Part shown: one piece after another, positions 25,411 through 38,009 of the stretch
How the letters are laid out: each line of letters begins with the position of its first letter
How positions within the stretch are numbered: position 1 is the stretch's first letter
Origin: Mangifera indica
Taxonomy: Eukaryota; Streptophyta; Magnoliopsida; Sapindales; Anacardiaceae
Reading direction: 5' to 3'
DNA: 64,000 bases
Assembly (NCBI RefSeq): GCF_011075055.1
Contig: NC_058155.1
Location: 9,147,537 to 9,211,536, forward strand
The notes under the pieces: model-generated
Told to the model about the DNA's origin: nothing
Seen by the model: the letters and a program-made list of their open reading frames with translations, nothing else
Database searches by the model: none
Made by a program: the position numbers and the translations under genes

Positions 25411-26346
25411 TTTTTCTTACTGCGAAGACTCTGAGAACGGTTATACAAATCATCATAGCAACTCAAAATCTCTCTTTTCCTTCTCTCTCAACAATACACA
25501 ATCGTTTTCTCTTTATAAATAGATAAATAAATATATTTTCTCTCCTCTAGAAATTCTCCTCCTCTATCCTTTCCTTTCTTCTATCTTTATCATCATTTCT
25601 TTATTCAATTGCTTGCACAAACTAATCAACACAATAAATAGAAGAACAAGCGCCAAGCCCCATCGAACAACCGGTAGAAGAAGAATAAGCTAAAATTAAT
25701 TTTAACTTTCTATTTGATCAACAAGAGGTAATTTTACTATACCAAGTTCTCGGCTTGCTTATGAGGTTTTGGCGGGTTTTACTTTGAAGGGTTTTATTTA
25801 ATGATCTGGTTCTGATTTTCATGTTGCAGATTGTAAATTTTGGGAGTTGGGTTTGGATATTGAAATTATAGTTGAACAAAGTTGGACTGCTGTAAATTTT
25901 TATTTTATGGATAGATTATGCTGTTTTTATTCTTCCTACTCCAAGGTGAAAGATGTTCCATGTAGTTACTTTTTTTTCTAATTATAATTATTTCGTTGTA
26001 CTTTTTAAATTTCATTCGTATGTTCTGTTTTATTAAGGCTTGCTTGTGTTTAATTGATTGTAGGCCTGTTTTTGTTGGAGGGGTATTGTTTTGTTTGTCC
26101 GTTGCCCAATTTAGTAGGGTTTTGAAAATTTCGCTACAATTTCCGTTGTTGGATAATGACCTCATTTGCATATAGAGGGAATTCGATCGTTCATATGGAG
26201 TGTATAGGCTGATGGATGGGGAAGAGGTTACCTTTGTTTGATTTTATGATATGATTGAATGGCTTTGAGCCTTTTGATGTTCAGCGCATGAAGTAGCTGT
26301 GTTATATTCATTGTATTAATTTAACAGAATCCCTGAGTATTTTTAG

Positions 26347-26511
26347 ATGAACCTACAGCATGTTTCTATCAAGCAAAATCCATCTGATGGTAGCAAGTTA
26401 AGTAAACAATCTTTCAGAGAGGTGCCCGCAATTTTAATTTCTTCTATTGAATCTCTGCCGAACCTTTCTTCAATTCTCCCAGAATAGTAGCAGCAAAGTC
26501 CCGCCTTTAAG

Positions 26512-26543
<32 letters not shown>

Positions 26544-29500
26544 TAAAAGCCAACTCCTCATTCTTGTAATCTTGTATTTGATGCTTTTTTCTAACCCTAT
26601 AGTTCATATAATGCTATTGCTGCTGTCACATATAAGTAATCATGAAATTGGAAATGCTTTCTGCTTTCTGCTGTTTATTTATGTGCCTCTACACCCTGTA
26701 AGATCTTCTTCTTTGTATGTTTTCTGTATAGCTTGTGAGAGGACGCTCATCGTCTACAGGTAAGGGAAGAAGCCATGAGGGTTTAATCAAGTTTGGTTTC
26801 AGCTTAATAAAAGGAAAAGCTAATCATCCAATGGAGGATTATCATGTTGCGAAGTTCATTCAGAGTCAAGGACATGAAATAGGGCTGTTTGCAATTTATG
26901 ATGGCCATTTGGGTGAAAGTGTGCCTGCCTATCTACAGAAGCATCTGTTTTCCAATATCCTAAAGGAGGTGGGATCTTGCTTTTAATTATAGAGAATAAC
27001 TGTGCAGTTTAGACTAATTTTAGTTGTGCCTTAATTTTGGAATGGTTTATACTAAATATTCACTTATGAACATTCTAGGATGAGTTTTGGGCTGACCCCC
27101 GTAGATCTATCTTTAAAGCCTATGAGAAAACAGACCAAGCAATTCTATCACACAGTTCTGAATTGGGGCGAGGTGGCTCCACTGCTGTAACTGCAATTTT
27201 GATAAATGGTCAAAGGTTATGGGTAGCCAACGTTGGAGATTCTCGAGCTGTTCTATCAGATGGAGGCCAGGCAGTACAGATGACTACAGACCATGAGCCC
27301 AACACTGAACGAGGCAGCATTGAAAATAGTGGTGGCTTTGTCTCAAACATGCCAGGTTTTAAATTGCGGCCATCATTTTATAATCTGCTCATCTCTGTGA
27401 AGAAAATTTAGAATAATAAAGTAAACCATAATTATGATCTAATACGTACGAAACTGATGTTCTATAACAAACATAATTGATTTTTTATTTTATCATTAAT
27501 CATTTATTTACTTAGAGCCTTTTGTTATTGACTTGGCTTTAGTTTAAGAACACCTTTTATCTTGGCCAAGTGTATCTGGACGGATAATAATTCCAAATTT
27601 TTAATATTCCCGTTTACATCTTCCTGAAAGTCTTTCTTACCTTCAATGAGTTCACAAGATTTAATGTTGCACTCAGATTGGATTAGTTGATAAGAGATAT
27701 GTAGCAGGCCATTCACTTAATAAATACTCCCACCTTTAACTTCCATAGAAGAAAAGATAATATATGTGCTGCGTTTCACAGTATGCCTATAGTGAAACTT
27801 TTGGGATTTTTAGTTAATGTTTTGGGTTCTGGAGTGATAATTTCTCTGTCTTGGGATAAAAATTTATTGGCTTGCAACTCCCTACATTGAGCATTATTTT
27901 TTTGCTGTTTTACCTTCAATTTCTGTCTCTTTTATGCTTATGTTGGTGTAAATTTTGGAGTTTAAGAACTAAAATCCTTGAATGTCTTCTGGAGTGTTAA
28001 ATCTTAAGAGATTGAATGATACTCACTGCTTCATGAATTTTATTAGCACAGCTTAAGAAAGAAACTGGCTTGTTTAATTTATAAGTGATGAGGACAACTC
28101 TGTTTTGTGTGGAAATTTAAATAAATATCAGGGGAAATTCACATATGATCCCCATTGTTAAATTTTGGTGATAGGAAGCTATCACTACATCTGCCTTTCA
28201 GCTGAAGGGCTCATAGAAGACATCTAACCTCTCACAAAGAGGTTGAAATTTCTAGCGTTAACCTTCAGTTTTAATGAGCATAATAGTATCTTCTTACGAA
28301 TAGATTCATGCGTTTGATCATTAACTTGAAGCTTCTGAAGTTACTGACTTTAAGAGTAAATTTGTTTATACATATAACATTTTGAGAAACTGGACATGTT
28401 TCTTCTCCCTCTTTTTCTTTTTCAGACCTAATGAATTCCAATAAAATTCTATATAGAGGTCTTGAGTTTAGCCAGTGCAGTATCTTAAGTAATAACTTGG
28501 TGAACATTTAAGATCACTAGGTATGATAGAAGGTGCAGATGAAACATTCAACTTAAACCAGATTTAAGAACTGACTCTTGCATATTTTCAAAGGCATTTG
28601 AATAACTTATAGTAGAAGCGAAGGACATACTTTTCTACCTCCCATTCTGGCAAGTATTAATGGTAGGATCTTACTTTTGGTGATTTTCTTTTTAAATTAA
28701 TATGTATGTATTGCTATTCCACTCCACTTTAAGCTTTTCAACTGTCTTTAATTTTTCAGGCTTGACTGGTATCAATCTGTTAGCTTTTGTAGGTTTCTGT
28801 CTAATCATGGATGCTATATTTTTCTGCTACTAATGATGTTATATAAATTTTGTAACATGCACCTTTCCTTTCCTACTCAATCATGTCAGTTTTGTCCTCT
28901 AGACTTTGATTTGGAAGCCCTATTTTTACAATTGATTATGTCTTTTACAATGATGCTGAAGTCGAATGTTTGTTATGCTTGATGTGTCCATTGGAATTGT
29001 GGCAGTCTTCACAAATGAATTTTACCATATGATCTAACACATACGGTTTGTACTTAGGCTATTTATGGATATAATGTATAAGAAGATCAAGTCATTTCTG
29101 TTGGGCCTTCATCCTCATTTAATTTTTTTCAGGTTCTTTTTTTTTTAATTTATAGAGGTTCTTCTTTGTCATAATTTCTTTTCTTTTTTAAATAGAAAAT
29201 AGAAATTTGATGTTTCCTTTTACTGGAAAAATTGTGATAAAAATTCTGGTGAATATAGACAAATTCTAGATTAGGGGTAAGCATAGGAATCAGGAGGAAC
29301 CAGAACCACTGGGTACTCAGTATTTTAGTTCCATCTCCTACTTGGAATCAGTCTATCCCCAGTAGATTCCGCTTTCAGTTCCACAACCGATTAAGGAACC
29401 AAAATCGATTTGGGAATCAAATTCAATATTTAGGGTACCTTATCATGTATCCATGGGTAACTTTTTTTTTTTCATATCTGCTTCAACAAAACAATGCCAT

Positions 29501-32500
29501 TGTGTTCCTACATTTGTTAATAAACCACAATGCTGAGAGGGAGAAAAAGTTTTTCTTTAAGGAGGCATAGGAGGTGAGGTTGTCATGGTGATCAGAGAAG
29601 GAGCTGGAACTAATGTAGTTTACTGGGTGAAAAGTTGGTTGTGGCTTAAGGAGAGAAGAGATTGGCGCTGGTAGTGGTGAATCAAGGGTGGCAATCTTGA
29701 AGGAGAGAGAGGGTTAAGATGAAGGAGACTGAGCTATAATGGCTCAGCCATTGCTAAAAGGACCAAGAGAAGTGGCCTAAGAGTGAAGAGAGCAGGGGTT
29801 GAGTAGGCCATTGTTGCAGAGAAAATTCGCTTGGGAAGAGGGAGATTGAATTGAGATGATGAAGTACAATGTGAGGAGGAAGAAAAAAAATTTGTTTGTG
29901 TGAGGAAGAAGCACAGTGCTGGGGGAATTTTTTTTCAGTGGAGGAAGAAAAAAATTTATTTGTGTGAACTGTGAACAGTGTCAGAGGAATCAAACCGGTT
30001 TTGGTTTTGGTTCCTAAGAGGATACTGATGCAGGCCTGGGTTCGTCGGAGCTGTTATGTGCTGCAGTGCTTCACCTGTGTCTCAGCCTAGTCAAGTGACC
30101 AAGCAGCAATCGACTGCCCAAGCCAAGTCTCCAGCCTCACTCTCACAAACAACACAATTTGTAAACAAGCAGAAGTGATTTGGAACAATTGTAATTTGTA
30201 GATTGTATTAAACTTTAATGGATATAAATATTGAGTTTAGCTACAAGTTGTTCCTGCCAAAATAATCACTGAGTAACTATTACTCAATACTGTGGATAAT
30301 CCACGAGAATCAAAATACAGATCAACAAAATGCAAAATACAAAATAACTAGGCTCTCAGCCCCCACTAATCCAGCACTCAAGGGCTGGCCCTTCCTTCTT
30401 TTCCTGCTTGATTCTCCTTACCCCAGGAACATTTCCTCTCCAGGTTTATATCTCTCTCCCTCTCTCTCCTCTGCTTGGCTGTCGGCTACCTTTGCATTTG
30501 TCGCCTGACGCTTCTGTTCTTCTGCTACAGTCTCTCTGAACCTGCTAAGGTGGTCGGGAGATTTTCCTTTCTTGTGATAGTTGACATTTTCCCACTCCAG
30601 TTTGTCTTTTCCTTTTCCATGCTGGTTGAAAACTCTGTTGCCAATTGTCTTCAATTGTTGGCTGACCTGTATCTTTCTTAATTCACTGCCATGTGTCCTT
30701 CTTTTATCCTTCCTTCTCACAAATACTTTGGCTCTAACATTGCCCCGCCCATCCAGAGGCCACTTGTCCTCAAGGTGCAGGTAAGGAAATAGTTGTTTTA
30801 TGTTAGAATAAAGTTCCCAGGAGCACTCAAAGTCAGGTAACTCTTTCCATTTGATTAGTAGTTCTAAGTCACCTTGAGCAGAATATCTATGTTGCAAGAC
30901 CTCCTCTGGACAAACCACCAGCTCTCCTTCATCACTTAATCTTGTCGGTAGAGGTTGTGAATTGGTTGGAGCTCCCAGATACCTTTTTAGTTGGGACACA
31001 TGAAACACAGGGTGTAGTTTAGCTAAAGCTGGCAGATTCAGTTTATAGGCCACTTGGCCTATCCTTCCGATCATTTCATAGGGCCCGTAAAAACGAGGGC
31101 TTAGTTTCTCATTAGGCCTCCATGCTAACGAGCGAAATCGATATGACTGTAATTTAAGAAGAACGTAATCTCCCTCATTGAACTCTACTTCTCGACGATG
31201 TTGATCAGCCAGCTTTTTCATTCTCTATTGGGCTCGAAGAAGGTTATCCTTAAGCTCATCCAATACCATATTTCTTTCCCTAAGCAATTCATTCACTTCA
31301 GCAACCTTGGCGCCTTCTGTTTCCCAGCGAATGAGAGGTGGGGGATCTCTCCCGTAGACTGCCTTAAAGGGTGACATGCCTGCCGATCCATGACACGAAG
31401 TATTATACCAATATTCTGCCCACGAAACCCAACTAATCCATTCCCTTGGTTTTCTATTACAGAAACAACGAAGATAGGTTTCTAGGCTCCGGTTAACCAC
31501 CTCCGTTTGTCCATCCGTTTGGGGGTGGTATACTGAACTGAACTTGAGAGAGGTTTCAGCAGCTTTGAATAATTCTTTCCAAAAATGACTCATGAATACG
31601 CTATCACGATCGGTAACTGTCGAATGCGGGAAGCTATGTAATCGAACGATTTCTTTAATGAAGAGTTCAGCGACGTCTTTTGCTGAAAAGGGCTTTCGAA
31701 TCATTAAAAAGTGACCGTACTTGGACAGCCTATCAATAACCACCAGAATAGTGTCAATGCCCCGAACCTTCGGCAATCCGGTAATGAAATCCATCGAGAG
31801 ATCTTCCCATATTTGATCCAGAATAGGTAATGATTGCAGCAATCTTGCAGGTGAAAGAGCTTCATATTTCATACGTTGACAAATATCACATGCTGCCACA
31901 AATTCTTTGATGTCGTTCTTCATCCCTTGCCAAAACAAAATGGCTACCATTCTACGGTCGGTTCTGAAGTATCCTGAATGGCCTCCGCTAGGACTTGAGT
32001 GAAATTCTTTCAGAAGAGACGGAAGAAATTTAGACCCTTTTGGAATTACTAGTCTATTTTTGTAAAACAATTTACCTCCTCTCAACACGTAGTGGTTGTG
32101 TGCTGCTGGATTCTCCTTTAGTTCTTGCACCAATTTTTGAAGCTTCTCATCTTTAATAATTTCTTTCTGTAGCTCTTCCCCACCCACTAAGTTTGTTATT
32201 AACAATGTTTGTAATTCTCCCGAAAATATAGGATTTCTTAAAAGTGTATCTGTTGCCTTGTTTTCACATCCCGGCTTATACAAAATCTCAAAGTCGTAGC
32301 CGAGCATCTTCATCAACCAACGTTGTTGTTCGTGGCCTATAACTCGCTGTTCCATGAGAAATTTTAAACTTCGTTGGTCCGTTCGCACTTTGAAATGTCT
32401 CCCTAAAAGATAATGTCGCCACTTCTGGAAGGCAAGGACAATGGCCATGAGTTCTCTCTCGTACACTGATTTGCTACGGTTGCGAGGGGACAATGCCTTG

Positions 32501-35500
32501 CTAAGGAAAGCGATAGGCCGACTGTTTTGCATCAGAACAGCACCCAATCAATCCCCGAAGCATCTGTTTCAAGCACAAATTCTTGTGGGAAATCTGGCAT
32601 GGCTAAAACGGGCACCGTAGTCATGGCCGTTTTAAGTGTTTCGAAGGCTTGTTGGGCTTCCTCACCCCAACTGAATGCATTTTTCTTCAATAATCGAGTT
32701 AATGGTTCAGCTATTTTTCCATAGTTCTTCATAAATCGACGATAATATCCCGTGAGTCCTAGGAAACCCCTAAGATCTCTGATACCTCTTGGTGTCGGCC
32801 ATAATTCCATGTCTCTAACCTTTCTGGAATCTGCCTGAACCCCATTTTTGGACACCACATGGCCCAAATATTCTATCTCAGTTCTGCCGAAACTGCACTT
32901 CTTTTTGTTGACCTTAAGCTTATGATCTCGAAGCAAATTTAGGACAATTTAAAGATGTCATAAGTGATCCTGAAACCCCTTGCTGTAGACTAGAAAATCA
33001 TCAAAAAACACGAGCACAAATCGCCTTAAATAAGGCCTAAAAATCTCGTTCATGATCCCTTGGAATGTGGCTGGTGCGTTCGTCAATCCGAAGGGCAGTA
33101 CTAAGAATTCGTAGTGTCCTTCATGAGTTCGAAAACCTGTCTTCTCAATATCTTCTTCCTTCACTCGTATTTGGTGGTATCCAGATTTTAGATCGAACTT
33201 ACTAAAAATCTTCGCGCCAGCCAATTCGTCAAGTAATTCATCTAACGTGGGCATAGGAAATCTGTCCGGAATGGTTAAACGGTTCAATGCACGATAGTCG
33301 ACGCAAAACCTTCATCCTCCATCTTTTTTTCGAACTAGAATAACAGGGCTGGATAGACCTGGCCACGGTTCATGAACCGCCGATTTCAGTTTGGAACCGT
33401 CGGTTCACGGTTCGAAAATATAAGGACCCTGAACCGAAACCGTAACAGAACGGTTTCGTCCACAGTTCGGAACCGTCGGTTCCGGTTCATGGCTCCGGTT
33501 CGGAACCGACGGTTTCAGTTCGAAACCGATATTGAACAGTCAATTCTAATACATGATCTTGATTTAATTTTTAAATTATTAATTACAATAATCGAAAATT
33601 AAAATTAAGGTTTGGACTTAATTACAATAAATAAAATTAATTATATAAATAAATTATATGATTAATTATAAAAAATAATAAATAAAATTAATTATAGAAA
33701 TAAATTCTATAATTAATTATGAAATGTATAAAAAAAATTAAAATTGAAATTGAAATTAATAAAAAATTAAGAAAGAATTTAATTAAATTTAAGAAAATTT
33801 GATTGAATTGAAAGATTGAGAGAGTATTAAGAGTTTAAAGAATGAGAATGAGAGTTTGAAGGATTGAGTGAGAGAGTAGAAAGATTGAAATTTGAGAGAA
33901 TGGAATTTGGAGGAGTATATATAGGAAAAAACTTTTTTGAAAAAAATTAAAAATAGGGGGGGTGAATTGAAATTCAGAGAAATTGCAGGGGACCAAGTCC
34001 CCTGCATTTTCTCTGAAAATTGTAGGGGATTGGTCCCTTGCAATTTTTCCTTCAAAAGGCAACGGTTCCCTGCGCAAGGAACCGTTGCCTTTTTAAATAA
34101 AATTAAAAAAAAATCAAAAAAATTTCAAAAAAATTTCAAATTTTTTTCGGTTCAGCACAGTAAACCTCCGGTTCATAAACCGGTGTGAACCGGCGGTTCC
34201 ACGGTTCCAATTTATGTGAACCGGAACCGAACCGTAGAGCCACGGTTTCGGTTTCGGTTCAGTTCGGTTCCGGTTCCGGGTTTATCCGGGCCGGTTTCGG
34301 TCCGGTTCACGGGCCAAACCGGCCCGTGGCCAGGTCTAGGGCTGGAGAAGGGACTAATACTAGTTCTAATCACTCCAGCCGTAAGCATTTCCTGCACTAT
34401 CTTCTTGATTTCGTTCTTCTGATAATAAGGATATCGATACGGCCTAATATTTGGTGGTTGGGCTCCAGGTATAAGTCTTATAGAATGGTCGCCATTCCTC
34501 TTGGGTGGCAACTCGGAAGGCTCTCCGAATATGTCTTCGAACTCTTTTAATAACTCCATAATTTCTAGACATTGTTCTCTCTCATCCGTGGTTTCATTAT
34601 CGGAAGGTATCCTTCTTTCTAGCAAAAATCCTTCACCACAATCTCCCACTATTTTTATCAAGGATTTAAGTGATGTTTCTAATTTAGCCAAAGACCAATC
34701 CCCCGTCAACTCCTTTTTCTCTCCTTCCCACAAAAACTTCATGGATTGATTTTTCCAATTTACCTTAACGTCTCCCAACCTATACAACCAATCCACCCCT
34801 AATATCACATCCACCCCACCTAGTTTGAATGGTAAAAAGTTTTGCCTAATAGTGAGTCCTGGCAAGGCCAATGACAACCCTTCACATTTACCTAGCCCCT
34901 GCACCCTTCGGTCGTCTCCTAACACAACAGCAAACTTGATTGATTTCACAGGTAGCTTCAATTCTTTTACTAACCTGTCTGAGAGAAAATTATGTGTTGC
35001 ACCGCTGTCTATCAAAACCACCACCTTCCGGCCTTTTAGCTCTCCCTTCATCTTCATTGTTTTTGGAGAACTAAAACCTACTACAGAGCTAACATTCAAG
35101 TTTGCCTCCATTTCTTGGCTTTCGACGACGACTTCTTCTTCTTCTTCAGATTCCACCCCTTTGTCTACGTCGTCTTCACTAACGATCATAACACGAAGTT
35201 GTCTGAAACGACACCGATATCCCAGAACGTATCTTTCATCACATCTGAAACATAGACCTTTTTCTACTTTGGAACGAAACTCTTCGTCGGATAGTCGTCG
35301 AAAATTTCCATCTCGTCGTTGCACGGAAGTTGATGCACCAAAACTCGTGGGAGCCCTAGCTGTTGGGTTGGTGTTTATATGGATAGGGGTTGTTTGATTT
35401 TTAAGGGACGAAGAAGAGTTAATAAGCTACTGGTGTTGTGTTGGGTTTATGCTAGGTGAGCTAAAATTTCTCAAGTTGGATGGATTCCTGGCTGCATTAG

Positions 35501-38009
35501 TGTCTGGGCTATTTACTGTACTGGTTTGTGTGGTATAATTGGGCCTGTGGTTTGGGCTAGATGAGTGGGATTGGGTCATTATGGTGACTGGGCTGGTTTG
35601 GAGATGATACGGATAACGGGTCGGGTTAGGTGCTAGTCTTGGGTTCAGTCATCCGGAGCGTATTACATAGCGCTCGTCGATGATGAAGTTCTTCTTCTCT
35701 ACCTGTTGTGCACGATCCATCGTCTCTTCTAGGGTGCGTGGCTGAAACATCTTGACTTCCGTCCTAATTTCTTCCAACAATCCATTCAAGAAAACTACTT
35801 TAAGGGTCTCGTCCGTTAGTCCGTCGACCGCTGCTGATAACCTCTTGAAACGGCAGCGATAATCCTTAACAGAATGGGTCAGCCGTAGGGAGAATTGTTC
35901 TTCCTCCAGGGTTCGGTCGTTTGATGGTGGGAATCTTTGCAATATCTTTTCCTTAAATTCCTCCCAACCGTGAAACACTTGCCTTTTCTCTCGCCATTGT
36001 AGCCAGTGGAGGGCGTCTCCCTCCATACACACTCCTGCTGCCGTCAACCGTTCACGTTCTGTCAGTCGGTTCACCTGAAAGTACCTCTCAACTCTCGCCA
36101 TCCAATCCAATGTTTCCTCGCCATTAAACAAAGGTAGTTCTAGACGCCGATATTGATAGTCCCGCTGATTCTCTGCATTCACCTCTTCCTCCCTCTGTCC
36201 CAGGTTATTGCCCTTTCTTTCGTCTACCATCTCTTCAGGTCTCTCAGGTGGAGGGCGGCTCTGCTCCCCCATAGGTGGTGAATATGAGGGGGAAGGTTTT
36301 GGTTCAACTGGAGCCTTACCCTTGTCATTCGTCTCTCTGCCTAGTGTGGCTTCCTTCAGGGCCCTTAAATAATCTTTAATGGCTTCCATGTCAGTACCTA
36401 GGTTATTCATTCTGGAATGCATCTCTCCCATATTTGTTTTCATCTCCTCCATCGCCTCTTTCACGGACGTCATCTCTTTTTCTAACGTTTCCACCCTCGA
36501 ATCCATCCGCGTCATGCTCTGATACCAGATGATGTAGGTCTGGGTTCGTCGGAGCTGTTATGCTGCTGCAGTGTTTCACCTGTGTCTCAGCCTAGTCAAG
36601 TGACCAAGCAGTAACAGACTGCCCAAGCCAAGTCTCCAGTCTCACTCTCACAAACAACACAATTTGTAAACAAGTAGAAGTGATTTGGAACAATTGTAAT
36701 TTGTAGATTGTATTAAACTTTAATGGATATAAATATTGAGTTTAGCTACAAGTTGTTCCTGCCAAAATAATCACTGAGTAACTGTTACCCAATACTGTGG
36801 ATAATCCACGAGAATCAAAATATAGATCAACAAAATGCAAAATACAAAATAACTAGGCTCTCAACCCCCACTAATTCAGCACTCAAGGGCTAGCCCTCCC
36901 TTATTTTCCTGCTTGATTCTCCTTACCCCAGGAACGTTTCCTCTCCAGGTTTATATCTCTCTCCCTCTCTCTCCTCTGCTTGGTTGTCAGCTACCTTTGC
37001 ATTTGTCGCCTGACGCTTCTATTCTTCTGCTACAGTCTCTCTGAACCTGCTAAGGTGGTCGGGAGATTTTCCTTTCTTGTGATAGTTGACATTTTCCCAC
37101 TCCAGTTTGTCTTTTCCTTTTCCATGCTGGTTGAAAACTCTGCTGCCAATTGTCTTCAATTGTTGGCTGACCTGTATCTTTCTTAATTCACTGCCATGTG
37201 TCCTTCTTTTATCCTTCCTTCTCACAAATACTTTGGCTCTAACAGATACCCAAAACTACTCACCCATATTCTAGATGTTTGATTTTTTATGTCACATTCC
37301 TCAAGTTCTGTAAGATACTCATATAGAACCTGACTTACACATCGTAACTTCAGAATATACCAACCCTTTTTATGATGTTTCAAAAGTTCTTTTTCTTTTT
37401 TAAGTGCATATGTTTTGTCTAGGCAATTCAGTGCTTTATAATTACAACTCAAAATTTTAGGAGATGCTGTTGCTTGAATTGCTTCTCCATCCATTTTGAA
37501 TCTGGGAAACTGAATTCTTTATTGGTGTTTTAAACTGATCAAAAGTACACAACTGAGCTAATATATACAGTTATTGTTGTCTCATTATCAGGAGACGTCC
37601 CTAGAGTTAATGGGCAGCTGGCAGTTTCTCGTGCCTTTGGGGACAAGAGCCTCAAATCACATTTGCGATCGGATCCTGACATACAAGACATCACTTTAGA
37701 TGTCCGAACTGACATTCTAATCCTTGCAAGCGATGGGCTTTGGAAGGTAAACCATTTTGTGTCGACTTTCTTTTCTTTTCCTGCATCAACGTAACTATAG
37801 TGTAGATGATGCTTGCTTTGTGAATAATATTTCCACATTACTTCTCCTTTTCTTATGTGATAATCAAGGTGATGAGTAATCAAGAGGCTGTTGATATTGC
37901 AAGAAAGATCAGAGATCCCCAGAAGGCAGCCAAACAATTAACAGCTGAAGCATTGAAAAGAGACAGTAAAGATGACATATCTTGCATCGTCATTAGATTT
38001 AGGGGATAA
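26347..38009 (+). CDS. Protein phosphatase 2C (PP2C), similar to At1g34750
   Basis: Five coding exons, 26347-26421, 26732-26968, 27079-27355, 37592-37746 and 37869-38009, give 294 residues with all phases compatible. Metal-binding and catalytic PP2C motifs are intact: PMEDYH (about residue 58), AIYDGH (79-84), [40 protein letters not shown] and DDISCIVI. The enzyme is a Mg/Mn-dependent Ser/Thr phosphatase. The compact form without an N-terminal extension fits the small cytosolic/nuclear plant PP2Cs. The first exon ([20 protein letters not shown]) was chosen because its donor joins the second exon in phase. It is the least certain part. Coding intron 4 is 10,236 bp and full of nested transposons, but the splice sites on both sides look normal. 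Confidence 0.88.
26517..26543. repeat. (GA)n microsatellite in PP2C coding intron 1
   Basis: About 13 GA units in the intron just after the first coding exon. Likely length-variable. Confidence 0.9.
30026..30739 (-). repeat. Gypsy 3' LTR
   Basis: 714 bp, bounded by TGATGCAGGCC at the left and GGCTCTAACA at the right on the plus strand, and highly similar to the LTR at 36530-37244. The 5-bp duplication GATAC lies directly to its left. Confidence 0.95.
30740..32547 (-). pseudogene. Gypsy RNase H, integrase and chromodomain region
   Basis: The frame 32547-31225 carries the RNase H end ([20 protein letters not shown]) and the integrase zinc region with [10 protein letters not shown]...CDICQRMK. 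The core follows, with [11 protein letters not shown], the VTDRDSVF aspartate motif, and [13 protein letters not shown] before the catalytic glutamate position. A stop at 31222-31224 separates it from 31221-30740 and beyond. That stretch holds the C-terminal [16 protein letters not shown] segment and a chromodomain-like [18 protein letters not shown]. Chromodomains guide chromovirus integration to marked chromatin (established for the group). The frame differs from the upstream reverse transcriptase segment, so a frameshift lies near 32540. Confidence 0.9.
32532..33353 (-). pseudogene. Gypsy reverse transcriptase region, right of the hAT insertion
   Basis: Minus segments 33287-32958 and 32936-32532 include [12 protein letters not shown], the [13 protein letters not shown] catalytic box (two adjacent aspartates intact) and [14 protein letters not shown], the thumb/connection signature of Ty3 reverse transcriptases. 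In-frame stops lie near 33312 and in the gap between the two segments (two stops, about 32943-32957). The 5' part of the enzyme lies beyond the hAT element at 34339 and above, in the same frame. Confidence 0.9.
33354..34338. mobile_element. Non-autonomous hAT element, 985 bp, family C, copy 2 (innermost)
   Basis: The terminal repeats TAGACCTGGCCACGG / CCGTGGCCAGGTCTA and the perfect 8-bp duplication GGGCTGGA (33346-33353, 34339-34346) define it exactly. It is the same family as 5344-6327, inverted relative to it, with the same central hairpin (CAAAAGGCAACGGTTCCCTG, about 34055-34098). It interrupts the Gypsy reverse transcriptase. It has no coding capacity of its own. Confidence 0.96.
34339..35648 (-). 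pseudogene. Gypsy zinc-knuckle, protease and start of reverse transcriptase
   Basis: The minus frame from 35324 reads a cysteine-containing knuckle-like [16 protein letters not shown], then the retropepsin active-site box [15 protein letters not shown] and ILGVDWL. The reverse transcriptase start, with [20 protein letters not shown], follows before the hAT insertion. The same frame upstream (35646-35325) is a Pro/Asn/Ser-rich gag linker broken by at least one stop, and the stop at about 35646-35648 separates it from gag. Confidence 0.88.
35649..36515 (-). pseudogene. Gypsy gag region
   Basis: A 288-codon minus frame starting at 36515, just inside the primer-binding site. It has a coiled-coil-like N-terminus (heptad-rich, [18 protein letters not shown]), an acidic/proline linker, and the Ty3 capsid core with [20 protein letters not shown] and [18 protein letters not shown]. 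It is in the same frame as the protease segment downstream, as expected for a single gag-pol reading frame. Confidence 0.9.
36530..37244 (-). repeat. Gypsy 5' LTR
   Basis: 715 bp, TGATGTAGGTC to GGCTCTAACA on the plus strand. It is the upstream LTR in element orientation, next to the tRNA-Met primer site. The 5-bp duplication GATAC follows at 37245-37249. Confidence 0.95.

Larger units (their letters stand above)
30026..37244 (-). mobile_element. Ty3/Gypsy chromovirus-type LTR retrotransposon, decayed, with nested hAT
   Basis: LTRs at 36530-37244 (5', in element orientation) and 30026-30739 (3') both run TG...CA on the minus strand. The insertion is flanked by 5-bp duplications GATAC (30021-30025 and 37245-37249). 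A primer-binding site TGGTATCAGAGC, matching initiator tRNA-Met, lies just inside the 5' LTR (about 36516-36527). A purine-rich GGGCGGGGCAA precedes the 3' LTR. The internal order on the minus strand is gag, protease, reverse transcriptase, RNase H, integrase, chromodomain, typical of plant chromoviruses (Tekay/Reina-like; the clade is not resolved). Several in-frame stops, one frameshift and a 985-bp hAT insertion break the polyprotein, so it is not autonomous. About two dozen differences between the LTRs (by eye) mean it is not a very recent insertion. Confidence 0.95.
29272..37268. mobile_element. hAT-like element split by a Gypsy insertion (outer element of the nest)
   Basis: The left end TAGGGGTAAGCATAGGAATC and the right end ...CTACTCACCCATA pair imperfectly (about 9 of the first 12 bases), with the subterminal GAACCAGAACC / GGTTTTGGTTCC words also inverted. 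A perfect 8-bp duplication TTCTAGAT flanks it at 29264-29271 and 37269-37276. Only about 773 bp belong to this element: 29272-30025 on the left and 37250-37268 on the right. The rest is the Gypsy element plus one copy of its 5-bp duplication. No transposase frame is present. Confidence 0.75.

Noticed and set aside
34212..34422. C-terminal Arg/Thr-rich end of the long Gypsy protease frame
   Set aside because: From 34338 down the frame reads into the nested hAT element, so it is not part of the retrotransposon protein.
34825..35397. 190-codon plus-strand open frame
   Set aside because: It is the antisense shadow of the Gypsy gag/protease region on the minus strand.
37222..37494. 90-codon minus-strand open frame right of the Gypsy element
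   Set aside because: It starts in the LTR edge and crosses the hAT end into PP2C intron sequence. No recognisable protein.
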